Source: Ophiobolus disseminans (Eukaryota > Ascomycota > Dothideomycetes > Pleosporales > Phaeosphaeriaceae). Taken from it: 32,400 nt of DNA. Position 1 is the first letter of the stretch; every line of letters begins with the position of its first letter. Positions 1-9,627 of the stretch are shown one piece after another. The position numbers were made by a program, and so were the translations under genes. The notes under the pieces were generated by a model. It saw only the letters and a program-made list of their open reading frames with translations. It was not told the origin of the DNA and made no database searches. The DNA lies in the NCBI GenBank assembly GCA_010093685.1, contig MU006264.1, positions 1 to 32,400 on the forward strand. The letters are read 5' to 3'.

Positions 1-3000
1 AGAGTAGCTGCATAGGTGTCTTAGGAAGAGATCTGTCTCTATTGGTCTCCTCTGACTACAAGGCGCGCCTTGCACTTAATGAATTAATAATCCTTATTAA
101 ACTTGTAGGTGTATACCTACATGCAGTCTAGGACCTAGTGACCTGTTAGTCTAATTGAGGCATAGGATACTTCTCTCTATAATTCTATCTTTTGATAGCT
201 TGCTAAATAGTCGCGTTCTGCTTCTTTAAACAGCTCTTCTATTAGGTATTCTTTAAGCTTAGTCTTATAAGTTAGTAGAGGTAGGAGCTAACTGCGGTGT
301 AGCTTAATGCCTAAGGCAAGCAGCCTCTTTACCTTAGCCTTGTTAACTACTTCTCCTTCATGTTAGCTAATATGTCAGCCTAAGTTCCTGCTATAAAGGC
401 AGCTGCCTATAGAACAGTCTTAGATAAACATAACTACGTTAATCCTGTTGCCTTGCTTAGGGTCAACAATATAGCTAGCAATACAGCAGGTAGTAGTAGT
501 GATAGTGGAGGTGTTAGGTATATGCCTATAATCTTTCTCTCTATGATTTTCCTCTCTTAGTAATAGCTAGGTAGATTAGTCTCTTCTTAAGCTGTTAAGT
601 CTTTAGTGGTGTTATCTTTAAAGAATAATTTAACCTCTAGATTAGTTTATAGTGTTAGAAGCTCTATAGTCTTAATATAGGTTGCAATCTCTTCTAGTGT
701 ACTATGCATAAGGTTATCTATTAGGTCCTTAGTTTTGCTATTAAATACTAAGTGCTTATTAAACACAACATCACGTGTGCTAATAACCTTAGCTATAGAT
801 AGTATCTAGATGCGATAGATGTTAGATAATCTGTATCTAACTAGGTAGCTAACCTAAGCCTTTGGGTCTAGGCGTTAGAGGCGTGATTTCCCTCTATAAG
901 TATTATTAGTCTTTGCAAAGGACTTACATCTATATACTTTAAGATAAGTGAGGTTTAGTTTGCGGAGTTTAGTGACAATTCTATTAGAGAAAGCAATCCT
1001 AGTGAAGAAGGTCCTATATAGTGTCTTCTAGTTGTTAGTGTAATTTAGCGTTCTATTGTAGAGGTAAACTGCTACTCTAGTGATTTTAGGCAACAGTTCC
1101 TAGGAGAGGTTGGCATCCAATCTTATAGCGCGTGCCTTCTCCTTGTTTACACCCCCTAAGCGTTTAGCACCTCTATTCTAGGCTTAAGTATTAGGAGCTA
1201 AAGGCTTAATAATAATCCCTTTAGAGTTAAGCTAGCGCTAAACTTGTAGTTTAACAGTAGTGATCTTATTGTCTGCTTTAATAATCTTAATAGTGATATT
1301 GAAATAGATCCTAAGAAAGGTAAAGAAGATTCTAAGTTTGTTAATAATAGAGTTAGCAGTTCTGTTGTCTGTAAAGTACATGTCCTATTAGAGTCTAGAG
1401 AACCTGCAGGTAATAAGCATTTAACTCTTCTTCTTAGGAATGCTCTGCTTCTTATAGAAGTAGAAGTAAATAGCTAGTCTTTCTTCTAGTCCTAGGTCAT
1501 TGTTGCGTAGTGTGCGGCGTATTTAGCGCTTAGCTTTAGCTTTGCTATATAAGTTGCACTTAACTGTAGTAATACCTTTAATGCGCACCCTCTTAGCTTG
1601 CTGAACAAGGTGCTTAATAGCTGCTAGGCCTAGATAGCCTAAGCGCTTGTGCTAGGTGATAGCTAAGAATCTTTATAATACTCTTAGTGTTCTTGAGTTT
1701 GTTGTGTAGAAGGCCGAGTTAATAGTTGAGTAGTGTTCTAACACCTATTAGCTATGAAGCTTAGTAAGCCTTCCTAGGATAGATCTATCTAGTCTCCTAA
1801 GTGTAGTAGGTTTATGCTTAGTTTCCTACTATATGCCTAGCTGCCTAAGAAGGCGGAATAATACTAGGTTGCATAGGATATCTAGATAGATAGCAATATC
1901 ATGAAGAATAAGCTTAGTTGTTCTGCTCTAATTAGTTAGGAATAGGTCTAGTGAACTATACCCTGTAATCTAGAGTTAAGAGTTGCCTACCTATATAAAG
2001 TCGCTAGGTGTACATAGTCTGTTATTATAGGTGCGCTCTAGGTTGTTAGTAATGTAGCAGGTTAAGCCTAAGTCTAGAATAAAGAAGTGTTTCAAAGGGT
2101 AACCTTAATTGCCACTAACTTAGAATAAGGCCTTAGTAATTGCGGTGATTTGCTAACCTTCTAGTCATTGTTGATTGTTATCAGAGATATCCTAGATAAT
2201 TAGTGTCTAGGAATCTGATCTCTTGATGTATAGAGTTTGAGACTTTAATCTGCTCTTGCTCCTTAATGCTCCTTAAAGAATAGTGTCGTACTTGCGCTTG
2301 TATTCTACAAGAGTGCGCATAGTAGAGTTTAGCTTCTACTATTTAGGTGCTTAGTTATTATTAATATACTAGCAATTCTTAATGTCATAGACTTAGTTAC
2401 ATGCTAGGCACTTCTTACCTAAAGATGCCTTGTTACTAGCAGGTCTTTTGCTAGACTAAGAGAAGGATTAATTACTCTTTCTCTTTCTACTAGGGTTTCT
2501 TTCCCTGTGTTTAGATAGCGCGCTGTTTTCCATAGCTTTAGAAGCGTCCTTCTGGCTATCCTAGGTAGTTGCACTACTATTAGCGAGAAATAAGGAGTTA
2601 TTAGCTATAGCAATAAATGCCTGCTTTTTATTTACTAGTTTTAGCGGATAATTCAGGCTTATGTATTCCTAGAAGCGTTTTATTATCTCCTTTCTTGTTA
2701 TAAGAGGATTAAACCTTCTAGTATCTTAGAAGGTTGCAGCCTACATAGGTGCTGCCTTGTTTACAGCCTGCAGGAAGTCTTTAGTAATATTGTTAATATT
2801 ATGTACCTTAGACACTCTATGCACTATTGCATCTAATAATACTTTATTATATTCTACTAGCTATGTATCCCAATTATGTGTATTGCGCATAGGCTTAAGA
2901 GCGGTGTAGTAGCGTTCGCGTGTGCGTTCCTTTTCAAGGCGATTATTAACCCTAGTAGTAAGCTTAAGGTTAGCAAGCCACTAGCGTAGTGACTGTTCTA

Positions 3001-3403
3001 GTAGGCAGCATGTGCGTTAGAGATAGAGCGCAACTGTTAATTGGATTAGCTAGGTGACATGCTAAATACTCTTCTGTTAAGTATTATATTAGTGGAGATT
3101 AAGCTTGTATCTCTTAGTAAGGGTCTTATAGTAGTCTATATCCTCCTTGTAGGCTTTCTAGCCTTAGATTGATAGCATAGATAGGCGTGTTGCCTTCTTG
3201 ATTCTAGCTACAGCACTGTACTAGGATAGTTTAGGCAGGTCTAGTATAACTAGCTTAATTAGGAATAGGACTAGTTCTTCTTTCTTTACATTGTCCTAGA
3301 TGTTGTAGGCAGCGCAGCGCGCTTTGACTTAAGTAAGCTAGGTAGTCTAGTTATACTAGTTGCTAAGGATAACAGTTGCATCGCGTTAGTTAATAAGCGA
3401 TAT
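1..3403 (-). pseudogene. copia gag-pol polyprotein remnant (A1)
   Basis: Read on the minus strand this is gag, a zinc knuckle, protease, GAG-pre-integrase, integrase and the first part of reverse transcriptase, matched position by position to the A2 copy. The ATG that opens gag in A2 (27653) is ATA here (complement of 3401-3403), so the start codon is lost by a G-to-A change. Many in-frame TAG and TAA codons replace glutamine and tryptophan codons. It is non-functional. The domain order gag-PR-INT-RT is that of Ty1/copia; the family assignment comes from the RT and integrase seen in A2. Confidence 0.9.
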
Positions 3404-3488
3404 AGTGTAGTTGTTGAATAGCTTTTGTTAGGTAGCCTTAGTAGGTAGCTTTAGTAGTAGCTTTAGTAAAGGCAGTGAGACTCTTAAT

Positions 3489-3683
3489 TGTTAGATTTAA
3501 TAAGGTATTAAAACCTAATAATAGATAAGATGAATTGATGATAATAATGTGTTCTAGTGTTCTCTAGTTAAGTGCGGAGTTTAACTAGGTATTAGATCTA
3601 GTACTAGTGTGCTAAGGCGCTTATGCCGGCCCCTCCTGTTTCTTTTAGTGTTAGTAGCCTTACAGTACCTCTAATATGTAACA
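3489..3683 (-). repeat. 5' LTR of copia A1
   Basis: 195 bp with TG...CA ends (on the minus strand it starts TGTTACATATT and ends AAATCTAACA). It aligns with the LTRs at 27382-27579 and 18485-18673. Against the A2 LTR I count about 15 substitutions and a 3-base indel by eye, which is much more divergence than in the adjoining internal regions. Confidence 0.9.
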
Positions 3684-3839
3684 CTTCTACTACTATTGCA
3701 ACTACAAAGATTGCAGAGAGGCTACAGCTAGAAGAGGAGGATTTTAAGTCGGAAAAAGAGTAGCTCCTGCTTAAAGTCACTAGTAGAAGCATAAGAAGAA
3801 GGCTTTAAGAATAAAGCAAAACTAGCGCTTATTTTAACT

Positions 3840-6800
3840 CTATATGAAAGCAAAACCAATTACTATACATATAATTATCAATCACACTCACTATGCATCT
3901 ATAATACTAGATTCTAGTTGCTTAATATATGCTCTAGTGAGCGCCTACTTTGCCTAGAAAGCTAAACTCTAGTGCATTAATTTACCTACTCTAAGGACCC
4001 TCTAAGGAGTAGAAGGAACTAGAACTATTAGGCAAGCTTGCTACTTTACATACGATATTAAAGGATATACACGCATAGGATAGGGATATATAATAGAGAA
4101 CACTTACCTTATTTTTGATATCTTGCTTAGACGCTCCTAGTTTAATAGATATAATGTTACTATTGCACTAGTAAAGAAGTTAATCTTTATCTACTTAGAA
4201 AGGACCCGTATCCGCCTCTGCAGCAAGAAAGAAGAACTACCTCCTACACTAACAGTCTAGGAGATCTCTGCAGTAGCTATGTAGAGATATATTTAAGCAT
4301 CTAAGAAAGACAAGTCTGTTAGTGTATTTGCTGCCTCTATAGCAGACATCTAGAAGGCTTTAGCTCCTAAAGCACAATTGAGCTTAGAGCAGATCAAAGA
4401 CCTCCTACTACTAAGCTACCGCTACTAGCTGCTAGTCTTTGATCCAAACTAAGCTGCTAAGCTCTCTCTACACCGCCCTAGAGTAGACCACTGCATTAAG
4501 CTTATTAAAGAAGATAGGAAGAGTCCGTAAATACTATAGGGCCCTCTCTATAATATATCTAGAGATAAGTTACTAGTGCTCTGCAAAGAACTTACATTAC
4601 TACTAGACAAGAGATTTATTAGAGTTAGCAGCTCTCCTACTGCAGCCCTAGTTCTCTTTGCAAAGAAACTAGGAGAAGGCCTACGTATATGCATTAACTA
4701 CCGCGCCCTTTATGCAATCACTAAGAAGAATAGATACTCTCTACCTCTTATCTATAAGACATTAAACAACATCTGCAAGGCTAAGTAGTATACTAAGCTA
4801 GATATTATTGCGGCTTTCTACAAGATACGCATTTAAGAAGAGGATAAATAGCTCACTACTTTCCGTTCACGCTTTAGGCTATATAAGTGGCTAGTCACTC
4901 TATTTAGTATAGTTAGCTCTCCTAGCACCTTTTAACGCTACATTAACTAGGTCTTACGTTAGTTCTTAGATAAGTTTGTATCCGCCTACCTAGACGATGT
5001 TCTAATATACACTAATAGCTCTCTCTAGGAACACCGCGCCTATGTTAACAAGGCTCTAGATGCCCTTAGAGAGGCTAGACTCTAGCTAGACATTAAGAAG
5101 TGTAAATTTGAAGTCAAGTCTACTAAGTACCTAGGATTTATTATCGACACAGAGAAGAGACTGCTTATAGATCCTTAGAAGATTGAGGCTATTACTAACT
5201 AGAAAGCACCTACATTAGTTAAAGGCGTACGCAGCTTCTTAGGATTTGCAAACTTCTACCGCAGATTTATCTAGGATTTTGCTAACACTGCAGCACCTCT
5301 TACTAGACTTACTAGAGATGTTACCTAGCGCTAGACCTAAGAAGAACAAGAAGCCTTTGACAAACTCAAGGCTGTCTTTATTAGTAAGCCTATTCTAGCT
5401 TATTTCTATCTAGACAGGGAAACAGTAGTAGAGACAGACTTATCTAGCTATGCAGTTAGAGAAGTACTTTCCTAGTATAATGAGAAGAGAGTCCTTAGGC
5501 CCTGTGCCTACTTCTTACGTAAGAACAACTCTTATAAATGCAACTATAAGATTTATAACAAAGAGATGCTAGCTATTATACGCTGCCTAGAGGAATAGGA
5601 CTCTAAACTTAGGACAGTCACTAAGTTCACTGTCCTAACAGACTACAAGAACCTAGAGTACTTTACTAAGCTAAGAAAGCTTAATAAAAGGCAGATTAGA
5701 TAGTTAATCCTACTAGGACGCTATAACATCACGCTTTAATATCGACCTAGGAAGCTAAATAAAAGAGTAGATGCTCTCTTAAGAAGGGAACAAGACCTAC
5801 CTGCAAATGCAGAGGATACACGCCTTAAACACCGGTATCAACAGCTTCTTAAGCCTACTACTGCCAAAGAAGAAGAGATAGTAGACTTAACTAATACTGT
5901 TATCACCTTTTCAAGCCGGATTTTTCCACTAAGAGCCTTTCCTACTTAGGTAGAACCTATAGAGCCTGCTGCTCTAGAAGAGCTCTAGAAACAAGCTACA
6001 CAGGAAGACTTAGTGTATTCTACTGCACTCTAATATGTTAAAGATAGAGAGCGCCGCTTTCTAGCACACCTTAGACTTAAGGCATTAATATTAGAGTGTT
6101 ATGTAGACAACAACTTAGTCCTATACTTCCGCAACAGGAAATAGATGCCTAATTCTAAGCCTTTGCGCACTAGGCTTATCTATAAAATCCATGCATTACT
6201 AGCTACTAGACACCTAGAAAGAGAAGGAACATACAAGATACTAGCAAGAGACTACTTCTAGCCTAGCATATCTAATAACATACGTCGCTTTGTCCGCAAC
6301 TATAACATCTATAGACGCATTAAGCCCTAGAGAGATAGGTTGCAAGGCTTCTTGAAACCACTGCTACTCCCTAAACGCATCTAGAAAGAGATCTTAATAG
6401 ACTTTATTAAAGGACTGCTAGAAAGCAATAGCTGTACAACACTTCTTGTTGTTATAGATCGGTTAAGTAAGGATGTTATTCTTATTCCCTTAAAGGACAC
6501 TAGAGTAGAAACAGTTGCTTACAACTTCCTGCAGTATGTAGTTGCCTACTACTAGCTACCTAATGCTATTATCTCCGACCGTAGTACCTAGTTTACTAGT
6601 TATTTCTAGGCTATCCTAACTAAGATAATAAATATTACAAGCCGCTTATCTACAGCATAGCATCTACAGACTAACAGATCTACTAAGAGGATAAACAGCA
6701 TTATTAAAGCCTATCTCCGTGCCTTTATTAGGTAGGGACAGAGCAATTAGGTAGACCTTCTTCTAATAGCCTTAATTGCTATTAAAGAACGCGAAGCAAG

Positions 6801-7530
6801 GTCAATAAGGGTCTTACTCTTCTTTCTTCAACATAGCTATAATATTAACCCTATCTAACTAGACATCTCTTAAGGACTAAACTAAGAAGAGCTAGAAGTA
6901 TATCTACAACCTAATTATAATAAGGCAAAGGCAATTGTTAAGAAGCTTAAGCATGCTTTCGATATAGCATAAACTACAATAGCTAAAGCATAGCAAGAGC
7001 AGGAGCGTTAGGTAAATAAGCATAGGCATAAGCCTCCTACACTGCAAGTGAATAACAAAGTCTAGCTCTCCTACAGAAAGTAACTGTTAAATAGAAGACT
7101 AAACAAGAAACTTAACTAGAAGAATGCTAAATACATAGTTATTAAGGTTATTAGCCTACACTTAGTTAGGCTTAACACACTACTAGGTATCTACAATGTC
7201 TTCTATATAGATCGCCTAAGACTAGCTTTCTTAGATCCCTTCTCTAGCTAGCCTAATAACGACACTTAACTAGCACCTGTTCTAGTTAATAGAGAACTAG
7301 AATCAGAAGTAGAACAGATTATAGCTGAAGTGACCTACAGGAATAGGCTGTTCTTTAAGGTTAAATAGACTAGATATGCCCTTATAACCTTTAAGCTAGT
7401 GGAAAATCTTAAAGATAACATAGCCTTAGATGAGTGGGAAGCCTTCACTACTCTATACCGCAATCAACACTCTAAACAGCTTCTAGCTGGATTTAGAAGA
7501 GGTGATAAAGGGTAGTACTTTAGACATAAC
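3840..7530 (+). pseudogene. chromovirus pol polyprotein remnant (PR-RT-RH-INT-chromodomain)
   Basis: One reading frame runs from protease to chromodomain with no net frameshift, broken only by TAG/TAA codons. Protease: the D-S/T-G motif is D-S-S at 3910-3918 (Gly to Ser). RT: the fragment around 4576-4788 has the FAKKLGEGLR and YRALYAITKK segments, and Y-L-D-D is intact at 4987-4998. RNase H lies at about 5400-5700. The integrase zinc-finger cysteines near 6300 look lost (Cys to Tyr). The integrase triad is Asp 6400-6402, Asp 6577-6579 and, exactly 35 residues on, Lys 6685-6687 in place of Glu. A chromodomain-like segment (7306-7449; it starts EVEQIIAEVTYRNR and ends ALDEWEAF) marks it as a chromovirus, a group whose chromodomain can guide integration to heterochromatin. 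All damage seen is C:G to T:A. There is no natural start codon and no clear stop. Confidence 0.92.
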
Positions 7531-7610
7531 ACTACTGCATATAGATTAGAGAGAGGGGGTAATATAAGAGGTTAGACCTCTGCTATCCTTAGTGGAGTCA
7601 CTTCGGTTTA

Positions 7611-7750
7611 ATAGAAGAGCATAGAACATCATAGAATGTTCTAGAATGTCCTAGAATGTTATAGAATATCCTAGAATGTCATAGAATGTCCTAGAACATC
7701 ATGGAATGTTCTAGAATGTCCTAGAATGTCCGGGAACTAACTAGAACAAG
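7611..7750 (+). promoter_or_regulatory. 14-unit decamer array resembling heat-shock elements in LTR U3
   Basis: Fourteen consecutive 10-base units, in strict register, all carry GAA at positions 4-6. The commonest unit is CTAGAATGTC; less mutated units read ATGGAATGTT, so the ancestral unit was probably close to CTGGAATGTC. Where a unit ends in TT before a C, the string GAA-nn-TTC-nn-GAA forms, as at 7634-7646 and 7704-7716. That is the textbook heat-shock-factor arrangement. Function is inferred from motif shape only. Confidence 0.55.
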
Positions 7751-7782
7751 ACATAATCCTCTAATAGCTGACAAATGCTGAT

Positions 7783-7802
7783 GTATATAGAAACTTCTAG
7801 AA
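7783..7802 (+). promoter_or_regulatory. TATA-like box followed by a perfect GAAnnTTCnnGAA
   Basis: TGTATATAG at 7782-7790 is a plausible core promoter of the D LTR. It runs directly into GAAACTTCTAGAA (7790-7802), a third perfect three-unit heat-shock-type site about 40 bases after the decamer array. Confidence 0.45.
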
Positions 7803-7911
7803 GCTAGCAGTCTGCTATAAAGTTAGTCTACTCTCTCGCTCTAGATAGACTCTATCGAATTCATCTCTGTTTAACCTAGCCTTCCTGCTGTCTTTAGCCT
7901 AGCCTCTTACA

Positions 7912-9255
7912 GTTATCTTCTTTGAGAAGTATGCTACTAGCCTTAGTAATCCTTAACTGTTATACTAGGATAGCACCCTAGCAACTACATACCCTAATAT
8001 ATCTGTTTTAAGAATAGTTTCCTAGTCTAGATCCTATTGTGCTAGTACTAGTTTAGTACTAAAGATCTTCTTTAGCTTATTAAAAGCTAGTTGCTCTTCT
8101 TCTCTCTATTAGAAAGGAATATCTCTAGTGAGTCTTGTAAGCGGAGCTGCTAATGCTAAGTAGTTCTTAATAAAACGTTAGTAGAAGTTTGCAAATCCTA
8201 GGAAGCTGCGCACTCCCTTTACATTGACTAGGGCTTTCTATTCCTTAATAGCCTTAACCTTCTTAGGATCTATTCTAAGTCCCTTGCTAGCTTTAATAAC
8301 AAACCTAAGGTACTTTGTACTTTTAACGTTAAACTCGCATTTCTTAATATCTAATAGTAAGCTAGCCTTGCCTATAGCTGTAAGGACCTTGTTTGTGTTT
8401 TGCTAGTGCTTCTTCAAAGTACTATTAGTGTAGATTAAGACATTATCTAGGAAGGTAGAGCAGAAGTCGTTAATGTACTCGCGGAGCGTCTAGTTAATAT
8501 ACCGCTAAAAGGTGATTAGTGTATTTGCTATGCTAAAAGGGGTAACTAGCCACTTATACAGTCTAAAGCGAGTGCGGAAGGCTATCTTCTATTTATCTCT
8601 AGCATTAATCCTTATCTTATAGAAAGTAGCTAAAACATTAATCTTTGTAAGCTATTTTGCCTTAGCAATGTTGTTAAAGGTCTCCTAGATTAATAGCACC
8701 GGGTACTAGTCCTTCTTAGTAATTGCGTTAAGAGCTCTGTAGTCTACGCAGAAGCGTAGCCCTTCTCCTAGCTTCTTTGCAAATAGCACTAGAGAGGCAG
8801 CTAGAGAGCTGCTTACTCTAATCCACTCTTTGTCTAGAAGAGAAATCAGTTCCTTGCGTAAGACTAGAAGTTCTCCTCTGCTTATATTGTACAAAGGACC
8901 CTAAGGTAGCTCTTTCTCTTTGCTATCCTTATCTTTCTCTAGTTTAATCCGATAATTAATCTCGGGTCCGCGCAGAGGTAGCATCTTTACAGCTATTTTA
9001 GAATTAAAGATCTAGGCTATGTGCTGGTGTGCCTTTAGAAGAAAGGACATAACGTTAACCTTATTCTTTAGGGCTAATGCCTTCTTAATGTCTTAAAGAG
9101 ATGCTGCAAATATCTGCACTATTTTGTTATTCTTTAAGCGCTAGATGTTTGTGTAATAAGCTGCTGCACTAATTTGCTTTAGACGTTAGTTCTTTAAGAT
9201 AGGGCGGTCCTCTGTGCTAACAAGGCAGATCCTTTAGTAAGATAAGCGGATGTAG
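7912..9255 (-). pseudogene. gypsy RT/RNase H remnant (C)
   Basis: From right to left: a segment upstream of RT around 9000-8930 (LRGPEINYRI), the RT N-terminal part (8894-8706: LLVLRKELISLLDKEWIRV and onward), the catalytic region with F-L-D-N where Y-x-D-D is expected (8439-8456, Asp to Asn), the RT thumb (SFLGFANFY near 8180), and RNase H up to VAYFSKK at about 7920. In-frame stops are TAG or TAA. It has neither start nor end and is non-functional. The breakpoint inside RNase H is exactly where the D LTR ends, supporting nested insertion of D into C. Confidence 0.88.
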
Positions 9256-9259
9256 ATAG
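7912..9259 (-). mobile_element. Ty3/gypsy element C, internal fragment, RIP-decayed
   Basis: Reads on the minus strand from the region before RT, through RT, to the start of RNase H, where it is cut by the D LTR. On its other side it is cut at 9259 by the copia B1 LTR. It belongs to the same broad family as D (shared FAKKLGEGLR and YRALNAITKK segments) but is clearly a different subfamily at the nucleotide level. Confidence 0.88.
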
Positions 9260-9433
9260 TGTTGTTGCTAAGAGACGTTGGAACTTTAATTGAAATAAGT
9301 GTATTAATTAGATAACTACTTAGGAAAGATTAGATAAAAATCTAGGTTATATACCCTACGTCGGGGCCTTAATCCCTGAGCTTCCGGTCCTAATCCTGTG
9401 ATCGGCCTCGGCTCAAACCTTAATTCTCTAACA
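9260..9433 (-). repeat. 3' LTR of copia B1
   Basis: 174 bp. On the minus strand it starts TGTTAGAGAATTAAGG and ends CTTAGCAACAACA, with a TATATAAC box inside. It is the same length as the LTR at 18044-18217, which lies in the opposite orientation. The purine tract on its inner side shows that it is the 3' LTR of a minus-strand element. Confidence 0.88.
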
Positions 9434-9627
9434 CACCCTCTAGTCTGTTTGCTCTAAGAGAAAGAGACTGTTCGGGCAGAGTGACTAGGCCAATCTATTG
9501 CTTTACTCCTTATGCGGTAAGGTAAGATTAATTAGATTATTGCTCTCTATCGGGCTTGTCGGAGATTTGTGCTAAGCGCTCTCTAGTAAGTGGCCTATAA
9601 GGCGTTTAACATAATGCTAGCGATTGT

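Larger units (their letters stand above)
1..3683 (-). mobile_element. Ty1/copia retrotransposon A1, 5' portion, RIP-decayed
   Basis: This is the reverse complement of 27382-31055: base 1 pairs with about 31055 and the LTR end at 3683 pairs with 27382. It carries the 5' LTR (3489-3683), then gag, protease, integrase and the start of reverse transcriptase reading leftward. The rest lies outside the window. Internal blocks compared by eye with A2 (around 961-1140, 1741-1920 and 2700-3000) show no differences, including the stop codons. A short duplication just inside the LTR makes this arm about 12 bases longer than A2. The element appears to interrupt or truncate gypsy element D at 3684. Confidence 0.93.
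3684..7911 (+). mobile_element. Ty3/gypsy chromovirus D, 5'-truncated, RIP-decayed
   Basis: Holds protease, reverse transcriptase, RNase H, integrase and a chromodomain in one frame, then a purine tract (about 7548-7558) and a 3' LTR (7559-7911). The 5' LTR and gag are absent: the element abuts the copia A1 LTR at 3683. At its right edge the sequence jumps from the LTR end into the RNase H region of a second gypsy copy in the opposite orientation (C). D therefore most likely inserted into C, and A1 later hit or truncated D. Confidence 0.9.
7559..7911 (+). repeat. 3' LTR of chromovirus D
   Basis: It follows a purine tract (GAGAGAGGGGG), begins near GTAATATAAG and ends CTCTTACA, after which the sequence changes to the antisense RNase H of element C. 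The short inverted ends (about TGTAA/TTACA) fit a gypsy LTR, but the first two bases are uncertain because the expected TG is not clear. It contains a phased decamer array in U3 and a TATA-like box. The 5' partner LTR is missing, so the borders rest on this copy alone. Confidence 0.72.

Noticed and set aside
3604..3792. Minus-strand 62-residue frame with a serine-rich stretch
   Set aside because: It straddles the A1 LTR and the adjoining D sequence; part of it is LTR. No independent gene is supported.
7611..7750. Decamer array as a CRISPR array
   Set aside because: Contiguous 10-bp tandem units without spacers, inside a eukaryotic LTR.
8224..8406. Plus-strand 60-residue open frame
   Set aside because: It lies antisense to the RT of gypsy C and has no features of its own.
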